Of a DNA stretch of 18,844 nucleotides, positions 1 to 5,940 are shown one piece after another. Numbering within the stretch: position 1 is the stretch's first letter; every line of letters begins with the position of its first letter. Source of the DNA: Fen-1118 sp964491625 (GTDB lineage Bacteria > Myxococcota_A > Polyangia > Fen-1088). The position numbers and the translations under genes were made by a program. A model generated the notes under the pieces. It worked only from the letters and a program-made list of their open reading frames with translations. It was not told the origin of the DNA and did not search any database. The stretch spans positions 1-18,844 of the forward strand of contig CAZBIU010000107.1 of the NCBI GenBank assembly GCA_964491625.1, read 5' to 3'.

Positions 1-201
1 GACGACGCCACCATTGTTCGTACAGTTGTTCTGAGCGGTGGTGATTATCTGGGAAGTGGATACGTTGGTCCAGACCTCAACGCAAGTCTGGCTGGGTCCG
101 GAGCCTGTTGTGCACGCCGTGGTCGTGCTGCCATGGACGACATCACATCCTGCGGCCAGCAGGGGAACGAGCAGGGCTCCGACACGAAGAAGAGATCTCA
201 T
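1..201 (-). CDS. Putative lipoprotein, N-terminal part (runs off the left edge)
   Basis: The reading frame starts at an ATG at 201 and stays open for 67 codons to the window edge, so only the N-terminus is visible. It begins with a short Arg-containing n-region and a hydrophobic stretch, then LLAAGC with Cys19: a type II (lipoprotein) signal peptide whose -3 residue is Ala rather than the usual Leu. Residue +2 is Asp. The following part is rich in Thr, Ser, Asn and Cys (several Cys in about 45 residues), suggesting a small disulfide-bonded extracytoplasmic domain. A clear Shine-Dalgarno, GGAGG, lies four bases upstream of the ATG, which fixes the start. The family is not recognised. The gene lies 184 bp downstream of another minus-strand gene and probably has its own promoter. 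Confidence 0.72.
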   Translation of the reverse strand, partial: MRSLLRVGALLVPLLAAGCDVVHGSTTTACTTGSGPSQTCVEVWTNVSTSQIITTAQNNCTNNGGVV

Positions 202-265
202 GGTGCCTCCAGAAACTGAGTCTGCCGAGCGCCCACCGTCGGTTTCGAACGCTGAGCGTCCTCCA

Positions 266-292
266 AGAATAGCACTCGCGCCGTGGAGGCAA
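266..292 (-). promoter_or_regulatory. Weak candidate promoter for the left-edge lipoprotein
   Basis: On the minus strand a TATTCT hexamer (266-271) lies 15 bp from TTGCCT (287-292). This would give a leader of about 60 nt before the ATG at 201. The spacer is short for a sigma-70-type promoter, so this is only a candidate. Confidence 0.2.
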
Positions 293-385
293 GCGGTTGT
301 GGTCTTGAAACTCGAAATGCTCAAAGAGGCCGAGTTGAAGGCCCAAACATGGCAGCGGAATCAGAGGGCTGTGCTCAGCCGACCG

Positions 386-1240
386 CTACATCCCGCCGTC
401 GGGGTGAGGCGCCTGCGGCTTGCCGGACGGGCTACCCTCGGCCGGCCCGATGTCCTGGGACGAAAAGGCCTGCCGCGCGGTCTCTAGCGATTCCTGGGCG
501 GTCGCAGAATGCTTTCTCGCGCTCGCCACGGACGCGCGGGCCTCGTCAATCGCTTTGCGCGCGTCGTCGAGATTTGCTTTGGAAACCCTCCCTGATCTGG
601 CCGCGGAGGATTGCTCAAGCATGCCCAAGAATTCCGACAGGGCCTTGGTCGCTTGGTCGGTGGCGTCGAGCGAATGATCCCGTGCGGCCGAGGCGCTTTG
701 CATGGAATCGAGCAGCTTGCTGTTGCCGCTTGTCGTCTGGTCGGATGCCGCCGCATTGGCGGCGTCGAGCGATTCGGAGCGCGAGCCATCCCAGTGCGCG
801 GCTGCGGCCAGGCAAGACTTGTACCTGGCCCAATCCCAGCGCATCGCCATGGCTGACTCGACATCGGCGGCTGCCTTCGAGGCCGCGTCTGCCCTGGAAT
901 GGTAGTAGGCGCCGAGGACGCCGGCCGTGGCCGCACCGACGAACAGGAAGGTCGAACGATGCTTCTTCAAAAGCGATGTCTCGCTGGGATCGTTACTTAG
1001 CTGGGCGGCCAGAAATCCGAACACGATGGCCAGGCAAATGCAGGTCAAATACACGGCCGTCGTGCCGGCGGAGCACACCTGTGAGAAGCGCAGAAACGAG
1101 GTGCAATAGGCGGTGCCCGCGCCGCTGTTGGCCTGGTACGGTGGAGGGATGACGCCGCAACTGGCAACGGCGGCGGCGGAAAGCCCGAGCAGACCCCACT
1201 CGCACGGGCCGCGAGATCTGATTCTACCTCCTCTGTCCAT
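386..1240 (-). CDS. Hypothetical membrane/lipoprotein-like protein with coiled-coil C-terminus
   Basis: The product is 284 aa when started at the ATG at 1240, which has GGAGG eight bases upstream. The frame stays open further upstream, but that part is Arg-rich with no protein-like character. The N-terminus has a charged n-region, a hydrophobic segment (15-27) and VASC with Cys28, fitting a lipobox. Two more hydrophobic segments follow (about 60-81 and 97-113), the first containing a CxC (67-69). The last 170 residues are Ala/Ser/Asp/Lys-rich and almost Pro-free until the tail, as expected for long helices or a coiled coil. The C-terminus ends in a Pro/Gly-rich tail. I do not recognise the family. 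A lipid anchor plus internal membrane spans would be unusual, so the lipobox call is uncertain. The gene lies 136 bp downstream of the CheR-like gene on the same strand. Confidence 0.68.
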   Translation of the reverse strand: MDRGGRIRSRGPCEWGLLGLSAAAVASCGVIPPPYQANSGAGTAYCTSFLRFSQVCSAGTTAVYLTCICLAIVFGFLAAQLSNDPSETSLLKKHRSTFLFVGAATAGVLGAYYHSRADAASKAAADVESAMAMRWDWARYKSCLAAAAHWDGSRSESLDAANAAASDQTTSGNSKLLDSMQSASAARDHSLDATDQATKALSEFLGMLEQSSAARSGRVSKANLDDARKAIDEARASVASARKHSATAQESLETARQAFSSQDIGPAEGSPSGKPQAPHPDGGM

Positions 1241-1328
1241 GACGGCTACCTCCTTCGCAGCACCAATACTGCCTGGTGTCCGACACGAAGTCTCGCGTCG
1301 CAGCCTACGCCGGCGCGGCAGCGCGATC

Positions 1329-1369
1329 AACCTGCGACGCTTGGCGTGTCGACGCTCGCAGCGCAGGTT
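1329..1369 (-). other. Inverted repeat just downstream of the CheR-like gene
   Basis: AACCTGCG (1329-1336) and CGCAGGTT (1362-1369) are perfect 8-bp inverted arms. A second inverted pair, GCGT/ACGC (1344-1347 and 1352-1355), lies inside. The structure starts eight bases past the TGA of the CheR-like gene. No T-run follows on the minus strand, so it is not a textbook intrinsic terminator. It could be a Rho-associated 3' end structure or an operator for the downstream gene. Confidence 0.35.
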
Positions 1370-1376
1370 CGCTGAT

Positions 1377-2207
1377 TCAGCAGTAGGTCGGCGATCCGGA
1401 GCCGCCGGGGGAAAAGGTGTCGGCCGCCTCGTCGTCGAACTGGGCAAACTCCTCGGCCAAGCCGGTGCGCAAGAGTCCCTGTTCGGTCATGAGGGAGCGT
1501 GCGGCCCGCACCGCGCGGCGCTGGGCCGGCGGCGCCAGATTGCGCAAGCCTTCCTCACAAAAGATGGCGTCCATCTTGCCTGTCATCGGAAAGGGCGGCG
1601 TGGACAGGTTGAGCCGGCGGAACACCACCCGCTCGTGAATCTCATCGGAAATCTGGAAACCGGCGTCCGTCTCGTTGAAGTGGCGCCGCCGTAGCCCCTC
1701 GGGCACGCTCCACACCTGCGGGCCCGCGAACAGACCGCGCTTGCCCGCCCCGATCCGCAGCGACGAGATATCGGTGGCAAGAATCTTCAGGTCGATGGCG
1801 TGACGATCGACGCCGGTGACGTCCACGGCGTTGCGCACGACCAGGGCCATGGTGAAGGCTTCCTCGCCCGAGCCGCACCCGGCAGACCACAGGCGAAAGC
1901 GCCGGCCACCTTGTTCGAGCCAGTTGCACATGCGCGCATGCAGCCGCCGACAGTCCGGCCAGTGCGCGAAGAAGCGGGCGGGGCGCGGCCTGACGAGATC
2001 CCACAAGCTGACGATCTCGTCCCCGGTGGTGTCTTGCTGAAGGCGCGCGACGTAGCTGTGCAAAGACAATTGCAATTCGGACAGCCGCTTGGTGATTCGA
2101 GCGGCAATCACCGGATCGAGGCCCTCGTCGAGGTCGAGGCCCAGGTGTCTGACAGCGAGGTCGCGAAATTTCCGCACGACTTCGACGGGGACCACTTCGT
2201 CAAGCAT
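1377..2207 (-). CDS. CheR-family protein methyltransferase homologue, catalytic motifs degenerate
   Basis: CheR enzymes transfer methyl groups from S-adenosylmethionine to glutamates of chemoreceptors. This 276-aa product matches the fold: an N-terminal helical domain (about 1-65) and a Rossmann domain with SAGCGSGEEAF at 108-118 (family: SAGCSSGEEPY) and ILATDIS at 142-148 with the SAM-binding Asp146. The usual TxFFR motif reads ARFFA (77-81), so the Thr and Arg are gone. The usual DVIFCRNVLIYF reads DAIFCEEGLRNL (214-225), so the Arg-Asn pair and the Tyr are gone. It may be a SAM-binding relative with changed or no activity. The ATG at 2207 is chosen because AAGG lies six bases upstream; a TTG at 2213 would touch that site. 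No other chemotaxis gene is visible nearby. The tail after about 255 is Asp/Gly/Ser-rich and ends in Cys. Confidence 0.82.
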   Translation of the reverse strand: MLDEVVPVEVVRKFRDLAVRHLGLDLDEGLDPVIAARITKRLSELQLSLHSYVARLQQDTTGDEIVSLWDLVRPRPARFFAHWPDCRRLHARMCNWLEQGGRRFRLWSAGCGSGEEAFTMALVVRNAVDVTGVDRHAIDLKILATDISSLRIGAGKRGLFAGPQVWSVPEGLRRRHFNETDAGFQISDEIHERVVFRRLNLSTPPFPMTGKMDAIFCEEGLRNLAPPAQRRAVRAARSLMTEQGLLRTGLAEEFAQFDDEAADTFSPGGSGSPTYC

Positions 2208-2288
2208 CAGCAACCTTGATTTCTGCCTGCTGATCGTTATGCCCCAACGTGGCTAGCGGCACAAGCAAAGACTTGACAGCAATTCCAA

Positions 2289-2320
2289 TTGGCATCTTTC
2301 CAAGATCGCTGAATTAGAAT
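2289..2320 (+). promoter_or_regulatory. Candidate promoter for a possibly leaderless dehydrogenase mRNA
   Basis: TAGAAT (2315-2320) lies six bases before the ATG at 2327, so transcription from it would begin at or next to the start codon. TTGGCA (2289-2294) is 20 bp upstream, a slightly long spacing. A better -35-like TTGACA at 2273-2278 has no -10 element at 17 bp. The gene has no convincing Shine-Dalgarno, which agrees with a leaderless transcript. The assignment rests on two hexamers only. Confidence 0.3.
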
Positions 2321-2326
2321 ACGGGC

Positions 2327-3148
2327 ATGCAAAGCATCGCCGTGGTTGGCCTTGGAATCATCGGGACGCCGTGGGCTGCCCGCTATCACGCCGCTGGCAA
2401 GTTGGCCGGCGTCTGGAACCGCACCGCCAAGCCGGGAGCACCCAAGTGGAAGGACACCGCCGCGCAGGCGACGTCGGCGGCCGACGTCACGCACGTGGTG
2501 GTGGCTGACCCGGCGGCGGTCTCGTCCGTGCTTGACGCCATTGTGCCCGCGCTTGGCAAGGGCAAGGCGGTCGTGCAGTCGAGCACCATCGATCCCGACA
2601 GCGCGGCTGCATTCGAAGCGCGGGTGCGTGCCACCGGCGCCCTGTACGTCGAGGCGCCCTTTACCGGCAGCAAACCCGCGGCCGAGGATGGAACCACCGT
2701 GTTCTTCCTGGGCGGCGAGACGGCGGCGCTGGACGCGGTCGAGCCGCTGTTGGGGTTGGTTTCCGAGACCCGTTTTCGCCTGCCTGACGTTCGCCAGGCC
2801 GCGGCGCTGAAGTTGGCCATGAACATGAACGTCGCGGCGCAGATGCAGGCCCTGTCCGAGAGTCTGATCTTTGCGCGCCGGGCCGGCATAGACGACCAGG
2901 TCTACTTTCGCGTCCTGGAAAAGAACGTATCGTTCTCGGGGCTTGCGCGACTCAAGCAGGGCAAGCTTACCGCGCGGGACTTTTCGCCCCAGTTTTCGGT
3001 CAAGCACATGCACAAGGACATGCGCCTGGCCGATGCCCGGGATCCGGGGCTGCCCATGCTGAAGACCGTGCGCCGTTGCCTCGCGGATGCCGAGGACCGC
3101 GGCATGGGCGACGACGACTTCTCGTCGCTGATTCGGCTGTTGCCGTGA
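2327..3148 (+). CDS. NAD(P)-dependent beta-hydroxyacid dehydrogenase family oxidoreductase
   Basis: This 273-aa cytoplasmic enzyme belongs to the 3-hydroxyisobutyrate dehydrogenase / glyoxylate-succinic semialdehyde reductase superfamily. It has the dinucleotide-binding GLGIIG (8-13). WNRT (30-33) follows the second strand, and its Arg suggests NADP(H). SSTIDP (85-90) corresponds to the family's substrate-loop motif, and PFTGSKPAAEDGT (111-123) resembles the glyoxylate reductase signature. The catalytic Lys is probably K162 in KLAMNMN, with Asn166. HMHKDM (227-232) matches the conserved HxxKD element of the C-terminal helical domain. The exact substrate cannot be told from sequence; small aldehydes such as glyoxylate or succinic semialdehyde are the best guess. 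The gene is divergent from the CheR-like gene, and its TGA directly abuts the stop codon of the convergent quinone oxidoreductase gene. Confidence 0.9.
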   Translation: MQSIAVVGLGIIGTPWAARYHAAGKLAGVWNRTAKPGAPKWKDTAAQATSAADVTHVVVADPAAVSSVLDAIVPALGKGKAVVQSSTIDPDSAAAFEARVRATGALYVEAPFTGSKPAAEDGTTVFFLGGETAALDAVEPLLGLVSETRFRLPDVRQAAALKLAMNMNVAAQMQALSESLIFARRAGIDDQVYFRVLEKNVSFSGLARLKQGKLTARDFSPQFSVKHMHKDMRLADARDPGLPMLKTVRRCLADAEDRGMGDDDFSSLIRLLP

Positions 3149-4114
3149 CTACGGAATCAGCAGCAGCTTTCCCGTGGTTGCGCGGCTGGTGAGCGCCCGG
3201 TGGGCGTCCGCGGCATCGGCGAGCGGGAAGGTACGCTCGATGCGCACGCGCAAAGCGCCGCTTTGGGCCAGGCCGAACACTTCTTCCGCCCGCATCATCA
3301 ACTCGGCGCGGGTCGCCGTGTACGCGTATAGCGACGGACGGGTGAGAAAGTATGCACCTTTGGCGAGCCGCGCGAGATCGAGGTTCGGAACCAGACCGCT
3401 CGACTGTCCGTAAAGCACCAGCAGTCCGCGCGGTGCCAGCGAGCTCAGACTCCCGTCGAAGGTGGACTTGCCTACCGAATCGTAGACCACGTGGACGCCG
3501 CGACCGCCGGTCAGCCGGGAAACCTCGGCGGCAAAGTCGCTGGTCTGGTAGTTGATCACGTGGTCGGCCCCGGCCTGCCTGGCCAGCTCCGCCTTGGCCT
3601 CGGTCGAGACCGTGCCGATGACCTGGGCGCCCGCGCGCTTGGCGAGCTGGGTGAGCAGCAACCCAACCCCGCCCGCCGCAGCGTGCACCAACGCTGTGTG
3701 GTCTTTGCCGAGGGGAAAGACGGCCTTGGCCAGGAAGTGCGCGGTCATGCCCTGCAGCGGAAGCGCCGCTGCGGTCTTGGTGTCGAGGCCCGGCGGAATC
3801 GGCAGCAGCTTTTCCGCCGGCGCGACCACGTGCGTGGCGTAGGAGCCTGGCACCGAGGACCACGCCACCCGGCCGCCCACCTTCAAGTCGCGCACGCCGT
3901 CGCCCACGGCCTCGACGGTTCCCGCGCCTTCAAGGCCGATGGGCATGGGAAGGGGCAGCGGGTAGAGCCCGGTGCGGTGGTAGACGTCGATGTAGTTCAC
4001 GCCCGCCGCCTCCACCCGGATCAGGACCTCGCCCGTGCGCGGCGCCGGCGTCGGCAGGTCTTCCATCTGCAGCAGCTCGGGACCGCCAATCTGCTTTGGT
4101 CGAATCGCCTTCAT
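3149..4114 (-). CDS. qor: NADPH:quinone oxidoreductase (zeta-crystallin type, zinc-free MDR)
   Basis: The product is 321 aa, close to the 327 aa of E. coli QorA. It is a cytoplasmic NADPH-dependent reductase of quinones and related electrophiles. The GroES-like N-terminal domain contains GVNYIDVYHRTGLYPLP (38-54), and no zinc-ligand cysteines are present. The nucleotide domain has HAAAGGVG (144-151), VINY near 187, and VVYDSVG and TRPSL further on, all matching QorA. The C-terminus ends RATTGKLLLIP, again very close to QorA. The ATG at 4114 is preferred over upstream extensions because GGAGG lies about six bases before it and homologues start with this sequence. It is divergent from the lipoprotein gene at 4231 and tail-to-tail with the dehydrogenase gene. 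Confidence 0.94.
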   Translation of the reverse strand: MKAIRPKQIGGPELLQMEDLPTPAPRTGEVLIRVEAAGVNYIDVYHRTGLYPLPLPMPIGLEGAGTVEAVGDGVRDLKVGGRVAWSSVPGSYATHVVAPAEKLLPIPPGLDTKTAAALPLQGMTAHFLAKAVFPLGKDHTALVHAAAGGVGLLLTQLAKRAGAQVIGTVSTEAKAELARQAGADHVINYQTSDFAAEVSRLTGGRGVHVVYDSVGKSTFDGSLSSLAPRGLLVLYGQSSGLVPNLDLARLAKGAYFLTRPSLYAYTATRAELMMRAEEVFGLAQSGALRVRIERTFPLADAADAHRALTSRATTGKLLLIP

Positions 4115-4230
4115 GGTACACCTCCGCGCAGAGTCTAGCAGCCCGTGCGCCGGGTCACCGGGGAACCGAAATGTCACGTGGCATCGGGGTCGTACATTTC
4201 CGACGCTTGCGCTAAAGTGCCCGCTCGTCC

Positions 4231-5940
4231 ATGGCCTGTCGACCATCGGTATTTGTGCTCGGACTCGTCGCCCTCGCGGGGTGCCTTGAGGAAGGCCCAG
4301 CGCCGAGCGGCCGCCACCTGTTTCACAGCCAGAAGGTAGTGTCGCCTGGCTTCATGGACATCGGGCAAGATCACTTTGTCAGCTTCCGAGAGCTGCTCGA
4401 ACCCGCCACCCAGCAAAAAGGCGCCGTCTACAACCTCTGGTTTTCGTCATTCGACGGGCAGACCCAGCGCAAGTACGTTTCCAACTGGTCGGATCGCTGG
4501 CCGACCTGGGACAGCGCCGGCGGTCATTACTTCATGGTCGAGGAACGGATGATTCCCGGCGGCGGCGGAAGCGCGGTGGTGGGCTCGTGGATACGCCTCA
4601 ATGCGAATTTCGAAGAAGAGCTTCGCATCGAAGATTTGGCGACCGTGTCACCGTTCTCGGCGTCGCTGTCGTCGATCTACCAGAACCCGCAATCCGGCCA
4701 GACCTGTCCCGGCTACCCGGATCGCACCAGCGATTGCCCGCAGGCGCTGTTCGAAAGGCCTCCGCCGGTGGGGCAGTCGTATCCGACGCTTGTCCTCTGG
4801 GATGGCGCGTATCAGACGCCCATCGGGCAGGACGTGGGGGGCTTCCAGAACCAAATCATGGGCAGTGGCATCTACTGCATCCTCGGAGACAAGCACACCC
4901 TGTCGCGATTCGGTCGCCCCAGCAACGCCATCGATTCGCTGCGTGACAACGTTTCCAGCTTTTCGGTCAGCGGCGACGAGCACTACGTCGCGCTCGCGGT
5001 CACCGACGACAACAAGTCGAGGACCGTGATTCACAATCTAAGAACTGGCGTCGAGATCACGCCCGCGCGGCCCAACCCGTCCGGTTGGGGTGGTTTCGGC
5101 ACCAACGTTTTCACGTATTCGCAGAATGGGACGTCGACCTCCCCTGCGGAAGTGCACACGCTCAACCTCGACACGGGCGAAGACACCTTCACCACGCTGC
5201 CCGAGCCGCTCGTCAATCTGGCCGGCAGCCTTGACCGTCCTCCGAATGGCGACGAGCGACTGGTTCTCGACAGCGTCGGCCACGGTGTGTTCGTGGGCAA
5301 GGATGATCTCACGGTTCGGCGGACGATCATGGGCCCGCTCCTGGTCCCAAGCTTCACGCCCGACGGCAAGTACCTGATCTACATCCAGCGCGGAACCAGC
5401 ACCCTGTTCGACACCGATCCGCAGGGCGCACTGGTGTTCCAAGATGCGGACAACCTCGACGATCCGCCCCAAATCGTCTCGCCGCCCGGATTGATCCTGG
5501 TGATCAGGGGCCAGCCGCCGTACTTTCCCATCGGAAACAACGACGGATTCGCGTTCTGGGCACACTTGGGGCGGGGAGCCTCCGACCTCTACTTCATGGA
5601 CTACCCGGGCGGCGGGCTGCCCACCAACGTGCGCTTGATCGCCAGGTCGATCATGTCGGTCTCGGTGTCGGCCGAAAGCCTCTTCGGCATCATCAATGTG
5701 TCGCAACAGGATGACGTCGGCGACCTCGTCTTGCGCGACATCGTCCATGGCAAGGATACTCGCTACTCGCAGGCGGTCTCCGACGCCAGCGAAAGCCTCG
5801 GCTCCGACCTTCTGCACTCATGCACGGTCTACAACGTCCGCGGTCGGGCCGATTCCGACCGTTCCGGGCTTTGGATTTCGAGCTTGGCACCACCGCTCGT
5901 GCTACCCGGAGGGGACCAACCGACGTGCATGCTCCAGTGA
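4231..5940 (+). CDS. Large lipoprotein, probable TolB/WD40-like beta-propeller
   Basis: The product is 569 aa. It starts with a short signal peptide ending LALAGC with Cys18, a good lipobox, followed by Leu-Glu, so a lipid-anchored envelope protein is likely. The rest has the look of a beta-propeller: recurring short strands and blade-like phrases such as FTPDGKYLIYI, FSVSGDEHYVALAV and SAGGHYFMVEE, which resemble TolB/PD40 repeats. Cysteines occur in pairs (for example CPGYPDRTSDC), as in oxidised extracytoplasmic proteins. No enzyme motif is seen. No strong Shine-Dalgarno precedes the ATG, but the signal peptide fixes the N-terminus well. The 3' end overlaps the start of the receptor-like gene by 16 bp, and the receptor's ribosome-binding site lies inside this gene, so the two are likely co-translated and may act together at the outer membrane. 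The ligand is unknown. Confidence 0.85.
   Translation: MACRPSVFVLGLVALAGCLEEGPAPSGRHLFHSQKVVSPGFMDIGQDHFVSFRELLEPATQQKGAVYNLWFSSFDGQTQRKYVSNWSDRWPTWDSAGGHYFMVEERMIPGGGGSAVVGSWIRLNANFEEELRIEDLATVSPFSASLSSIYQNPQSGQTCPGYPDRTSDCPQALFERPPPVGQSYPTLVLWDGAYQTPIGQDVGGFQNQIMGSGIYCILGDKHTLSRFGRPSNAIDSLRDNVSSFSVSGDEHYVALAVTDDNKSRTVIHNLRTGVEITPARPNPSGWGGFGTNVFTYSQNGTSTSPAEVHTLNLDTGEDTFTTLPEPLVNLAGSLDRPPNGDERLVLDSVGHGVFVGKDDLTVRRTIMGPLLVPSFTPDGKYLIYIQRGTSTLFDTDPQGALVFQDADNLDDPPQIVSPPGLILVIRGQPPYFPIGNNDGFAFWAHLGRGASDLYFMDYPGGGLPTNVRLIARSIMSVSVSAESLFGIINVSQQDDVGDLVLRDIVHGKDTRYSQAVSDASESLGSDLLHSCTVYNVRGRADSDRSGLWISSLAPPLVLPGGDQPTCMLQ

Noticed and set aside
367..380. Small hairpin (GGCTG/CAGCC) as terminator for the 386-1240 gene
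   Set aside because: The stem is only five bp and no T-rich tract follows on the minus strand.
283..1152. Plus-strand open frame of 289 codons
   Set aside because: It is opposite the better-supported minus-strand gene, which has a Shine-Dalgarno and membrane segments. The translation is Arg/Pro-rich noise.
1377..2207. A chemotaxis operon
   Set aside because: Only one CheR-like gene is present. No CheA, CheW, CheY, CheB or methyl-accepting receptor lies in the window.
5820..5924. N-terminal extension of the receptor gene to an ATG at 5820
   Set aside because: It would add 35 Arg-rich residues ahead of the signal peptide and overlap the lipoprotein gene by 121 bases. The GTG at 5925 has a proper ribosome-binding site.
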